Assembly: GCF_963678635.1 (NCBI RefSeq)
Contig: NC_087062.1
Location: forward strand, 85,336,890 to 85,400,889
DNA from: Symsagittifera roscoffensis
Lineage: Eukaryota; Xenacoelomorpha; Acoela; Convolutidae
Reading direction: 5' to 3'
DNA: 64,000 bases
Positions 23,501 through 34,974 of this stretch are shown in pieces. The notes beneath the pieces are model-generated. The model had not been told where the DNA came from and searched no databases. It saw only the letters and a list, made by a program, of their open reading frames with translations. The position numbers and the translations under genes were made by a program. Each line of letters begins with the position of its first letter. Positions within the stretch are counted from its first letter, which is position 1.

Positions 23501-26500
23501 CAGGTCTAGTGTCCGGCTTTAATTTCTTTAGGGTTTCCAAGATTCGGTGGTATTTTTCCGCTTTATTTGACAAGAAGGCATAAATGCATGCGGGGGCTAT
23601 TCCCGAAAGAGTAACATCTATAGATTGAACTTGATAAAAAATATTTAAGAGTAACTTTGAAAATTCCGTCAGACAACCAAGAGTTGATACTTCGAGCACA
23701 CGTAACATTTCCAGTTCGCCGAATAAAACAATTTTTTCGTTATTTTTTTGCCCATTGTCAAATCTTATAAAATTTTCCAATAGCTTGGGTATTTCGGAAC
23801 TTCTGGTTGCTGAAAAGAGTGTTAAAAAATGTTCCCGTTGTTTGCGCATGCGCTGTGCAATTCAAACTAAATTTTATTTAGCTGGTATGGCTAATTGAGT
23901 TGTAATTTTGTCTGTTATGGGCTCAACTGCTGTGGCGACTGCAATGGTCGGGGTATTCTCCTCGCTCAGATCCTGGAGGTATGTAATGATTATGCTCACC
24001 CCTTGTTTCGATAAATTTTCGCCCTCAGTAATTGCTGTTGCTCCTTTTTTATGAGGTTGGTATTTTCTGTGGTGAGCGGTTCCATTTTGCAGTGGTCGTG
24101 TTTTTAGGTTTAAGATAATACTCCTGGCCTGATACCAGTAATATCTGTTTTATCTTTGAGAAATAAAATAAAATGGACGGTCATTCAAACATTATAGCTC
24201 ATAGAAGGAAAAAACAAGCGTTCTAGTGTAAAGCAACATTTTTTATTTTAAAATGATAAAAGTCTTTTGTTACCTTCAATTAGCACCATGAAGGTCATCT
24301 CTGATTTAAACGCGTAATTGAGGGATTATTTCACTGCCTACTTGAAATGCAATTATTTTTGAGATGTGAGAGGCATCAAGTGAATTAAGAATGGCTTCCC
24401 AGGCCTTAATAAGTACACTCAATTGAAATACTACAGTAGTTGTAGAAGGACTTATTTTGAAACGAGTTATCAAATTATCGGTAATAAAAGGGTTTAAATT
24501 GTAATGGTAATGGTTTGTTGCAAAAAAATATTGTCAGCCCAAACTTGAGTTTGATTTGTGTTTTGTTTTTTCGTGTGCGCCCAGGGAATAAAATTTTATT
24601 AAGAGGAATCAAACAATCGCTTTGTTATTAGCAAAAAAATGGCTATTCTTGCTTTAATAGAATGAATTTTTACTCGCAACTGAAAAGTCTTTAAAATCAC
24701 ATTTGACTCGATATCATCTGACAATTATTTGCGGTTAGCGCCAAACAGACATATTGGCTCGAAATTCACTTTCAGAAAAAATTTATGGTTTCACTTTGGG
24801 CGGAGAGAGTGGCGACTCTCTGAAGGAAGACTTTCCTTCTGCCCTCCCTCTTAACTTTTAAATCCGCTACTGCCTAAATGCACGAGCGGTCCTCGTTTAG
24901 AAGAAAGGCCAGAAAGTTTTTGTTGAGTCACTTGCAAAAAAATTGTTTAGAAGAGTAATCCTGTTAAACAGGTTGAAATCCATTTGAAGAAATTCAAATG
25001 GAAGAAAACAAAAAAAAACTTGAAAGATTTATTATATATACGACTAAATTTTCTCCAAACTGTGAAATTATAAAAAATATCAAATCACTGGCGAGTTGAA
25101 AAAAGAGCAAAAATGGTATACTATTTTTAAAAAAGGTATAAAATCATTCGCCCTTAGTTACCTATTATTTATTTTGCTAGGCTGACAATTTCACTTATAT
25201 ACGACGATGAGTTTTGGGGACCTCTGAGCGAGATTTGAAACGGGGCATTATCTCTAAACGAGTACCACCGCAAGAGCTACTCGGATTAAATTTTCTTCTG
25301 GCTTTCAATTTTATGATTTTGATTTCTTCACTAACAATTTTTTGCGAGCTCATTTAAATTATAATCTTCAACAATTATTAGTTCTTTTTTCTAGATGTTG
25401 AGATGGCGGCTAACTGTGACCTATAAAAGTGTAAAAAACCAAAGTAGCTGTCAGTCTGTTTTAGGAGTGTGACAGTCTTGTAGCTCTCAATCTGATGTCC
25501 AATTTCTTCACCAAAGAGGCAGCCCGACTCATTGCAGAAAGTCTTCACGTGAGTTAGATCAAGTAAAAGGCCGCAAAGGGTTTTCTAGATCGGGTTTCCA
25601 AGATCTCTTATTAAGTAGTCTTCGCAGCCCTTTTTCTGGCTCGAGCAATTTATTTTTCGAGCTCTCGTGAAACACAAAACCTTATTCCGGCTAATTTAAA
25701 TAGTTTTTTTTATCGTAACCCACTTTTTGCACATTTTTTGTAGGTTTTGCTCAAAAAAAGACTTTGACTATGGCGTTTTACGACGGCAAAAAAAGTTTTA
25801 AAAAAATATTGTGCATCTCAAATACAGATCACTAAATTTGATTTTGTATTGAATTTTTCTAATCACTACTAAGCTAGACTAGACAAAAAATCAGCATATT
25901 ATGAATCAGCAGTTGATGGTCAAAACAGCATATTATAAATTTACTTGGTATTTTTTCAGTACAATCAGTATATTTTTGGATCTCATATTTCTGGAGTGTT
26001 TCTCCGACGTTGAAATCCAAATTCAATGGTCGCTTGTACATATTTACGCAAAAAAAACAACTGGAATTTCTAAAGCAAGCGTGAATATTTATTCCACACA
26101 CCTAAAAAAACAACTGGAAATTTTAAATGAAACGTGAATAACTAAGTGTTTCACTTTTAGGACAACGGTATCCTCAAGATGCTGAAAATGAATGGGAACA
26201 AGATAGGTAATGAGGGCGGCATGAGTTTCGCCGCCATGCTCCAGATCAACGCCGGCCTTGAAATTCTGGACTTGAACGACTGCGATTTGGTAACTTTTTT
26301 TAAATAATGTTGTCGCCAATTTATATCATTAATGAAAAACAGCATCAGCATCAGTAACAGACTTCGCTCTTTTGCCATGGGTAACAATTCGCAAGGATTT
26401 AGAATCAATTCTGAATTCAAGAGGGGCGGATCTTGGGTTTTCACGGGGAACGGAGTTTCAAAAAAGAAAAAGTATACAAAAATTTGTAGGTGTTTTAAGG

Positions 26501-29431
26501 TTGACCAAATTGTCTTTTCGAGCTAAGCTCTCATGAAAGATCAAAAACACCCTAAACACCCTGGTTCGACCAAAATTTCTGCGTGGCATTCATTTTTTTT
26601 GAAAAAAAAATGAGTCAAAAGCGTTGAATTCTGATTTTATTGGAAGTCGTTTTGCTCTAGGAGACCATAAAAGACTATAAATACTCCCAGTTGACTTTTA
26701 AAACGTAGGAGATCTCTTGTGTTGCTATGATATCTACGAATTTCAGGGAATGGAAAGTGTGCTGGCTCTAGCAACTGTACTCCGGCAGAACAAGTTCATC
26801 ACCAGTCTGGACGTCGGCAGACCCCTTCTCTTCAGTGTGCAAGAAGAAACTACAGTTCACATGGGGTTGATGCTGCGTGTGAATACAGTTCTGAAGGAGT
26901 TGCATCTTACCAAATATGGAATGGGGGACTTCGGAGCAGAGAGGTTGGCCGAGGGTCTCTATGATAACAACACTCTCAAGTACCTCGATTTGTCAAAGTG
27001 AGTTGCTGGGAAAATTTATTCAACTGAAGCCCCGCCTCTAACTAAAACTAGTTATAATGATCCATCCAACAATTTAATTATACTCGTGTAAATTTCTGGA
27101 TGCTAACATGCTGAAAATTCTACCATAGAACCAAAGCTAAAATCATCTTCTCTAAACCTCTTGAAATCCGAATTTTTAAGCGATACTTGCTTAGCGTGGA
27201 AGTTTCTTGATTCTGACGGCTGAAAGTTCTAAAACAGAACCAACTTAAAACATTCGCTCATCTAAACCGATTGAAATCCGGATTTTTTGTTGCTGATTGA
27301 GCGGATTTTGATTGAAGTCGCTTTTACTCTAGAGGAACAAAAAATTTTGCAGACTCTTTTTGAGTAACATGATCATCATAACTCAAAAAAACTTGTTGAA
27401 TGATTCCATTAAGGCTAACTACATCTGCCTGCCAGGCTCATCGTCTTATAGGATCTTGCAAGATGCCAAAATAACATTACTAGAAAAACTTCACTATAAT
27501 TTAACAATGGATCTTTTGCAATAAAACAATCATCGGAAACTGACAGGGTTTAAGTGTTGATACTCTCATCCTAATTTAAAAAATTAGATAACACTTAGGC
27601 TCTTTAATTGACATTCTCTACTTACTAACAAAGGATGGAAGTAGTTAAAAAGATCAATGCTTATAACTTTTCGCTTAGTAACCGGATCACTCGCGACGGG
27701 ACTGCTTTTCTGGGCAAACTACTGGAGCGGAACCAGACTCTGGAGGTGTTGCAGCTGGACCAAAACAGACTGGAGTGTCAGGGCGCCATGACAATTGCAC
27801 ACTCATTGATGAAAAACTTCTCTCTCGTGTCGTGAGTTCAAAAAATTTTTTTTGCACTGAGAGACTTCCTAATTAACATACTAGCTATACAATTAACATG
27901 CCAGCTTTTGAACCGGTCAAAAATTTGTGGTGATTTAATCAATAGAATTAGTGATTTGTGATTTTTTTAAAAATTAAATATCAAACTAAATATTATTGTT
28001 CAAATTAGTAGAAAATTGTTTTCGACGTCTCAGATTTGGGTTAATTAACTTAGTTATGATTTGTCGACCGATAAACTTTTTGTTAAAATATCGGTATTAA
28101 CTAGATTTTAGAACGAGGAAGAAGATTTTCCTATTTATGCCAGACACAAGAAGGGAGTTTAACACATAGTAGGAATTTGGGATCAAGTTAACAACATCCT
28201 ACCGGACAAAAAGATCGATGGGAGTCAAACAATCCATTGACAAGGCACTCATTTTAGCTTGACATTTTTTTCTGTTTTCACTTGACGTAATTTTTGCCAT
28301 GTACAGCTTGTCGGTGAAGAGGAACCAGATCAAAGGGCCTGGACTGTGTGAGATAGCTGAGTGCATGGAGGTCAATCGGACCCTGGAGAAACTGTACGTG
28401 TGGGGAAACGTCTTCGAACAGGACGCATGCAAGGTATACGCCCCCTCCCTCTCTCCGTGGATATTCCATATCTAACCCCATATCCTCTAAGGCATAGCCA
28501 TTTGGTTGCTGGATGCATTGCTAATTCAATTTATTTAGAACTAATTTTCTTTTTATTATGGTAAATTACTCTGCGACGAATTGTCGCTACTCAAAATGCT
28601 ACCAATCGTCGCCTGTGACCAAGTTGCGCGTGCAATGAATTGTCGACTCACGTGTCTATTCGATGACAATTTATCTAAACAATCAAAAACAATTTTGCAT
28701 ATTGAAATGCCACGCTACAGATTGACATCTTTTCGGTATTTTCCAGAGCCGATCCTTAACCCTCAAGTATTTTGATTTTCAAGAGACGCCCCCCATCTTT
28801 CAGGGGTTCGACCAGCTGGCGACTCAAAGGTCCCATCTTTTTAAGACACATCCATTTTTGACTGACATACAGGCGCGGATTTAGGATTTTCTCGAGGGGG
28901 GTCGGATTTTCAAAAATAATTTGAAACTTTTGTCGACCTTTTTTTAGGTCGACCAAATTGATTTTCTGAGTTCTCCCAAATCACTATAAAGACTACATTT
29001 TGACCAAATTTTCTGCACCGCAGGCAAATTTTTCAAAAAACAGGCCAAGAAAGGCGTTTTTAGGCACTTTTTGGAAAATATTGACCAAAAAATCGCATAC
29101 TAATGTATACTAATTTTGACCAAAAATGTATACTAATTTTTCGGGGAGGAGCGCGCGCCGAAAAACATAATTTACAAGCATTTGGCTTGAGATAATAGTC
29201 TTATTTTCTTTATTGTAGGCCATCAAATCCCTTCTGGACCGAATGAGACTACAAAAAGAGAACACAGACGTTGTGTACTTCGAGGCAGACGGCAAGATCT
29301 CGTTGAGTGAACAGAGTCATGGAACCAGGACATACTACTACTACACGCCACTCTATGGACCCGAATCTAAAATAAACACTATGTCACTCCTACACAATGA
29401 CTACTCAAGCCCTGTTGTCATAGCAACCTAA
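20542..29431 (+). CDS. LRRC34: Leucine-rich repeat protein 34, 5' end not resolved
   Basis: Seven exons: 20542-20741 (or from 20571), 25465-25548, 26161-26289, 26747-26997, 27679-27831, 28307-28433 and 29219-29431. All junctions are GT-AG and their phases agree from exon 2 on. The product is a run of ribonuclease-inhibitor-type leucine-rich repeats (LDLRYNNLTD, LNLMSN, LKMNGNKIGNEGG, LDLND, SNRITRDG, LQLDQNRLE, LSVKRNQIKG) with the LRRC34 hallmark segment RPLLFSVQEETTVHMGLML and a C-terminal tail ending in YYYYTPLYG. This order follows vertebrate LRRC34 closely. LRRC34 is reported in testis, ciliated and pluripotent cells, with a nucleolar location suggested; its biochemical function is unknown. 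N-terminal exons are missing or in the gap. The 4.7-kb first intron holds a dead MULE transposase, and a MITE ends about 60 bp before the last exon. Confidence 0.9.
21171..23027 (+). repeat. Composite direct repeats in the LRRC34 intron
   Basis: Two segment types are repeated. Type A is about 275 bp, at 22349-22625 and 22752-23027 (landmarks CTCTGGGTTGCTGCAAGTAG, CTCGTCGTAAGCCTGCAA, CTCGAGGTGTTAAAGAAATT). Type B is about 125-138 bp, at 21171-21308 and 22619-22741 (landmarks GGCAAATTTCAATCCAGCAT, GTAGCAGGTGAAAAACTC). The order is B-A-B-A, so the A-B pair was probably duplicated as a unit. Both A copies are open in one frame with the shared residues PARGVKEIKFLKGDVFLQV, but no domain is recognised. 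Confidence 0.65.
23352..23849 (-). pseudogene. Decayed MULE (Mutator-like) transposase fragment
   Basis: A 165-codon minus-strand frame reads as the core of an animal MULE transposase. It has an IVLFGELEMLRVLE-like segment, then the region where the first catalytic DGTF block is expected, then a PACIYAFLSNKAEKYHRILE stretch, then ILLDFDQAAAQAF (second acidic block, usually DFE) and a C-x-x-x-F..KFLRKVAE tail (usually CFFH..RKV). The DGTF block reads CLTEF and the CFFH block is also altered, so catalysis is lost. More minus-strand open sequence upstream (about 23870-24110) may be the N-terminal part. Terminal inverted repeats were not identified. Confidence 0.75.
26421..26580 (+). mobile_element. 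hAT-type MITE fragment in LRRC34 intron
   Basis: Starts GAGGGGCGGATCTTGGGTTTTC, matching the end of the intact MITE at 44761, and continues with an AGGTTGACCAAATTG-type internal segment. The 3' half is missing. Confidence 0.5.
28870..29160 (+). mobile_element. hAT-type MITE just upstream of the last LRRC34 exon
   Basis: Starts CAGGCGCGGATTTAGGATTT and holds the family's internal landmarks (TTTTTTTAGGTCGACCAAAT, CACCGCAGGCAAATTT, GGAGCGCGCGCCG). It is truncated before its 3' end, about 60 bp from the acceptor of exon 29219-29431, so it contributes sequence close to the branch-point region. Confidence 0.7.
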
Positions 29432-30560
29432 AAATTAGATTCATCTCTATAGATCGCTCCAAAAATTGCATGTTAAATGTCCATGAGAATTTTTTGCAAC
29501 CGATAGCCTCAATTTTTGTTGGAAACACTTTGAAATTTTCTCTGATCACATTGACTTAACTTGAATGCTTCTACAATTTCATTGAAAGCAGTTGAGAATT
29601 GAGTGATTGCAACTAATTCTTTTTTTTATCATTATAAAGATATCAAAAAACTCTGAGCAGAATCCATAGCACCCTGTTTTTTTATAAGCATGGAAATTTT
29701 CAACATCACCCAAAGAGTTAAGTAAACACGTTTTAAGATACAATGGCCAAAGTATTCAGTTTTTGAACACATCGCTGACATATTCAGTCTTCACAAGCAA
29801 TGAATATTTGGTTAATCTATGAGCATCTATCCCTAAAAATTGGCAAATTTGTGCTAACTGACTGTTTGAAAGTTTAAAACTTGAGCAAGAAAGACGCCAA
29901 AAAAACGTTTTGTAAAATTATTGTAGAAATTAAAAAACTTGCTTCTACAGTTTTGCTCATTTTTCCGACCTAGAAAGAAATAACATTCTAAAAATTGTTT
30001 GCCTGCAACCGTTTTTTGTAAAAATATGTCCGTTGGAAGTTTGACAATATGGGCAATTTGCAATTTTGAACCCGCAATAGACTTGGTGTGATTGTATAAT
30101 TGTATAATTAAGGTGTGCAAATTGCAATTTCATCTGCTACAGTTTGTTAGACTTAAGAGTCAGCGTCGTGAGAGCGAATGCTTTTTTCTGGCTGATTGTA
30201 AGAAAGTTACTAGCTTTATTTGGTCTTATGATTTATGATTTACTGTAAAAAAAATTGAAGAGGCAAATTTATTATTAGGCTTTCTATTCAGCTGGAATTC
30301 CAATATGTTTATTATGAAGGATTATGATTATAGAATAAAATTTATTATTGCTATTTCAATCTAGAATACAAAGTTTTAGTTGGTGTAGTTTTTTTTCTTC
30401 TATTCAATTCAAACATTGTAATCTAACTTGTACTTTAGACTCTTAACTATCTTTTCAATTTCCGGCAACATTTTAAAACAATTGAATTAAAATGCTGCAG
30501 AATTGAATTTAAAAAAATAAACTTAATACCTTAACTTCTTAAAAAAAGGATGGCAAAAAT
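29432..30560. other. Intergenic 3' flank of LRRC34
   Basis: AT-rich. Likely holds the LRRC34 3' UTR and polyadenylation site. No further gene was recognised. Confidence 0.5.
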
Positions 30561-30620
30561 CAGAGGCGGATCTAGGATTTTCTTGGAGGGTGGGTGGATT
30601 CAGAAAAACTTGAACGAAAA
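30561..30620 (+). mobile_element. hAT/MITE-type terminal repeat next to the transposase remnant
   Basis: CAGAGGCGGATCTAGGATTT followed by TTCTTGGAGGGTGGGTGG matches the 5' terminus of the MITE family. It lies about 55 bp beyond the C-terminal end of the decayed hAT transposase, where a transposon end is expected. A matching opposite end (CCCCCTAAATCCATCCCTG) lies at 32733-32751. Confidence 0.55.
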
Positions 30621-30672
30621 ACATTGAAATATATACAATTATAAATAAACAACATTAAACAAAATTGAGTCT

Positions 30673-31833
30673 TCAATGTTTTGCGGTAAATCTGACAATG
30701 ACATCCTTGATTTTGATTTCCACATCTTTGTGGATGTATATAACCGCCAAAATTGAGAGTCAACCCTCCTTCATATTGGAGTGGAGGTATATTTTTAGTA
30801 ATTTTATGCTCGAAAAAGAGCGCTCAGCAGTGCATACAGTCACTTGGACGGTTGCGCCAATCTGAAGTAAAGGAAAAATTATTGGCGTTGTGGAAATGCG
30901 ACACACGGCTGCGCGCACTTGTGAAGTTCTCTGGCGGATCGATGCACAGAGAGAAGCCCCACATGTTTTTCAAAATTCGCACTTGCTGGGGAAATCAATT
31001 ATCTCAGATATTCATCGGGGCAGCAGCTTGCACACTTGGTTACATGAAGAAGCTGCTGCAATGAAGCCTTCCATGAGGTCCATCAGGACAAAGTCAACAA
31101 AGGGCAGGTAAACGGTCAGTCTGAAGTGGTCATAAGCCGATGATACTATGGGAACCTTAGTCTTCGGCCCTCTTTCTGAACACCACCAAGCTTTGCAGCG
31201 TTAGAGTGAACGTTTCCGTAGCGGCCACTGCCTTCATGAGCAAACCATTGTTGAAAGAGTTGACGCAAGTTCGGCATGAGATCGATCGACTGAGGCAGTT
31301 TTAACGAAGGTCGCTGAAGAGCAATGCTGGTAGCTTTAGTCGCACCTAGCAGAACCCCTGCTTTCTTTATTTCTTCTAGGTCGGCAAAGCAGAAGCAGAT
31401 AGGGCAGTACAGTCTCTCTTGGATCATGGAGTATGTCAGCAACTGGTATCTTTCCACGTGTTGGGAGCCAAGTATTCCTTGTTTTCCTTCCTGTTTCGTC
31501 ACGAGTTCAAATGGCGAAGCTTGCAGGGGGGAACGTTGGGATTGACTTGATGTCGCTGTCTATGCCCAGTGAGCTGAAGTTGTAAATGGCGATGTCAAAG
31601 TAGGATGGAGAAGGTAGAGCTTGCTCAGAGAGCGGAGATATAAAACTAATCGATGAAAGAGCTTTGTTTTTTATAGTAACTAAAGAAATCAGCATCTCAA
31701 CCCTTGAAGGTCCAGAAATGGGCGTCTCAGTAATTGATATCCTAGGGTTTGTTACATTCGCCCAGAAGTATATACCAACGGAAAATAAAGCTAGGTCCTG
31801 AAACGACTCGCTAGCGTCTAAACACAGCTTCAC
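30673..31833 (-). pseudogene. Decayed hAT transposase (DUF4371/P52-like)
   Basis: Minus-strand frames, broken by shifts, read as an hAT-superfamily transposase. There is a GRYGNVHSN..-like block, then a VYLPFVDFVLMDLMEGF block near 31065-31110 (usually tvylPfLD..i.eL..RF), and a C-terminal dimerisation motif TAERSFSSIKLLK near 30790-30835. A LSILAVIYIHKDVEIKIKDV tail follows, with a TGA at about 30673. This is the signature order of the DUF4371-plus-hAT-C family. The region is GC-richer than its surroundings, as expected of a younger insertion. The part at 31507-31833 is open but not clearly assigned. It is inactive as it stands. Confidence 0.75.
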
Positions 31834-31999
31834 ATGATTTTAACCGTCTCTACCAAAGCCAGTTCAATGTGTGGTCCATTAAAATCGGGTCGACAAAGTT
31901 ATTACTATTTAAGGCTGTTGGCCAGATCGCGCAATTTAACTTAGTTACATGCAAAAATAGTGAGCTCATGGCTGGGTCTCAGTCTCAGTATCCCCAGAC

Positions 32000-34439
32000 C
32001 ACGAGGTCACTCTTAAGAACAGGGCTACTATTTATTATCATATTACGATTGTTTTTGTTCAGTAGATAAAAATCATATCCATCGGAGATGGATCAACACT
32101 TCCACTAAACTTCTAGCTTCTCATTTTCTGAGAAATGATTTAGAAGGTAATTCAATTCAACTCAAGACCTTTCCGGAAGCTAAAAATTGTTTAAAAACCA
32201 GTTTCAGTCTCTTCCCAAGACCCTTCCGGATTGTCGAATCCGGTCGAAGAGCGGTCTTGCTGTAGTCCAAGAAGGGTAGCAAAATCTTCCCAATACCCCT
32301 CCGAAATCTCGGGAACTGCACCGTAACGATTGTAGCTGTACAATCATTTCAATTTAGATAGTCTCGGTTGTAATCTCAATATAAATGTCACTTTTTTCTT
32401 CACTGTCGAGAATTGTTATTGTTTCTACAGGCAAAAATCGTTCTTCTGAAATTGTTTTATCACTGCAAATTGACTTCTCCCAATTTGTTAAATTGAACGA
32501 TTAACACTATTAATTCGTCGAAACTACCAACTTTCTCACTCTGCTGCTGCTAATAAAATTTCGAGAAATTTCGTGGAGAAGATTTTCAAATGAGCACGGT
32601 ACTTTTGAACGGGGTGTACACTCTGAATGAGGAGGATTGACAGGTACCTGTTAGCAGGTACCTGCCTCGAGTCATAAAATGAGTCCATTTTGAAAAACTT
32701 TAAGTAAAAGGTCCAAAAGCCTCACCCCGCCCCCTAAATCCATCCCTGCAAAGGATCTTTCCCATAATTTTTTTAAAAGTTTTTTAAATACTAAGGTTAA
32801 CTTTCTCGAATACAGTCTCACATGTTTTAGGTAGACCAAATAGTTTTTCCGAGCGCACCCAAAACACTATAAAGATCATATTTAGTCCATTTGCTCAAAT
32901 TGAATACTACGAACAAAGTCAAAAAAACTGTCAGCTGATACATCCATCATATTAGAACGCTATTGCTGGCAAGTGTTTTTCTGGAAATTAGTTTCACAAC
33001 ATGCCTTAAAAATGAGAAAAACTGGTCTGAGTGTTTGAGACCCAAGTTAACTTGAGGGAAACAAAATTTAGGGCTCATTTCAAGACTGTTTTCTCATCTT
33101 TTTAAAAGCAATTGACATTTAATACAAATACAATTTTAAAAAATTATTTGAAAAATTGTGTTAAAGAGCAGTAATTTTCTATTTAAGATGGCTAGTCGCT
33201 TTAGTATGAATTGCTTTTTATAAAGCTGTCTCTAAAGTTTTCCGGTTGAAGATAAACTAACAAAAGCAACAAAGCGATAACGAGGATAGCCGGTAAATGA
33301 AGCTTTTAGAATTAGTTTTGCCTGGGGTAAAACTAAAATTCCACTTACTGAAATTAAAACTTTTTTCATAAGACCTAAGTTTCATTTGCTGGAATTGCTG
33401 GAATTAGTTTGTTTCATTTGCTGGAATTTAGATTGAAACACTTTAAACTCAAACCTGTTTTTCCCGGCACCGGAAAATCTTGGAAACTTTTCAAGTCATT
33501 CGAATCATAACTAAACGTACTTTAGTATGATATATTACTCGATCGATTTCGATGATTATTGGCGCTAGCGTGAAAAACAAAATAAGCCTGCATATAAAAA
33601 ATGGCTCCCACAATGTGAAACCGAAATGGTTGGTTTCAAAAATCCACCAAGCATGCTGCATACATCGTGACAACAGCAGAAAAAAAACAGATAGAAAACA
33701 CGGATAGCTGGTTGCTGTGCAATTTGTTCAGAAAACTCTGACCACAAAAAAAAATTAAATAGAAAACAGTGTGTTTTAACATTTTTGTTTATATTTTGTT
33801 TGTGGCGATATAAAAAGATCTGAAGAAAACTTAGAAAGTCGATAGTAAAAGTAACTGAGATACAATTGAAAACAATTTTCATCGTTAAATGAACAGAAAA
33901 AAAAACAATTTTAACAGTCGAAATAATTAAGTTCTGAAATTTTTCAGTAAATTTCATTTTTTCAAAGGAAAAGTTCCAAAGTAGGAGCTGATCAAAACTT
34001 CTTCCTATTTATTTTAGTGTTGTGAACCGCTTTAATTGAACCGATGACGAATTTTTTCGCTTTACTCGCTCAAAGTTTTATTAAAAATCAGAAATTTCAA
34101 ACCAGTTTTCCTCGACACTGAGAAAATTTCTGAAAAATTTTTAGGTAGATTTGAATCACTGAAAAACTCTAATGATATTTTACTCAAAATATTCTAATGA
34201 AAGAAGACAAAAGACAAAAAACACACCCGTAAAGTTTCTCTCCTATTCAAGTCAGAACAAAATTCTTCCATAGTTCGTTGCAAAGTTCACTCCAAATAGT
34301 AATATTAGTTTTTAAGAGACACAAAAATACTCAAGGGCAAAGTCTTCGATGTTCAACTGCAGCAGCAATTGTTTCAATTTTGATTTGTTTCAAAAAAGTG
34401 AGACATATCTTGAAACTGCTTCTTATGGTTTCAATTTTT
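32000..34439. other. Intergenic AT-rich DNA with repeat fragments
   Basis: Holds a MITE-like 3' end (32733-32751), a MITE internal segment (about 32830-32890: AGGTAGACCAAATAG, CACTATAAAGATCAT) and two copies of the GATATATCACTC-type dispersed repeat (about 33440-33620 and 34060-34260). No gene is supported. Confidence 0.5.
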
Positions 34440-34974
34440 GTTCCGACTTTCGGTACGAAAGTAACGGAATATTTGTGCTCGGTGTGGGATTTTTTTTCTT
34501 CAGACAAATTTCGACTTTTTAACTAGCCTTTTTTGACGGAATTTTTTTATATCATTCGAAAGGTATTGTTGTCTTGAGCTTAAATTTGAAAAGATATTTC
34601 ACCTGTGATTATTTATCGTAAAGTTAAGAGGGTTTAAAGATCGCCATTTTGACCAATTTGGGACAATTAACGCGCGATATAATTCGCGCTATTAACGCGT
34701 AAGCGGAGATTTAATCCGTCTTATAAATCGTTCCAAATTGGTTGAACGAAGCTTATTTGCCATAATTGATTTATTACAAGGAACGAAATCTCTCTTTTTT
34801 GTACTTTATATGGCGTGTGGGGGGATGATTTTCATAAAAAATTTCAAATTTTAGAAAAAAAAATTTTCGTTTTTTTTTATTTCATTTAATTTTTTAAATG
34901 TTATTACTGCTGCTCCATAAACCTTAAAGGCAGTCGGAACATTCAGGGCTTCGCCCTGATACGAGCAGTCTTGT
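34440..34974 (+). repeat. Long inverted repeat, left arm
   Basis: Starts GTTCCGACTTTCGGTACGAA and pairs, in reverse complement, with 38504-39250. Shared landmarks: AACGGAATATTTGTGCTCGG, TTCAGACAAATTTCGACTTT, TTAACGCGCGATAT, GCGTAAGCGGAGATTTAATC, GGCGTGTGGGGGGATGATTT, and the 15-base hairpin CAGGGCTTCGCCCTG at 34944-34958 near the inner end. The first bases also hold a small palindrome (ACTTTCGGTACGAAAGT). Confidence 0.85.

Larger units (their letters stand above)
20742..25464. other. Large LRRC34 intron with transposon remnants
   Basis: The intron between the first two recognised exons. It carries composite direct repeats (21171-23027), a decayed MULE transposase (23352-23849, minus) and, from about 24130 to 25460, AT-rich DNA in which nothing further was recognised. 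Confidence 0.65.

Noticed and set aside
26157-26444. Minus-strand ORFs over LRRC34 exon 26161-26289
   Set aside because: Antisense shadow of a well-supported LRR exon.
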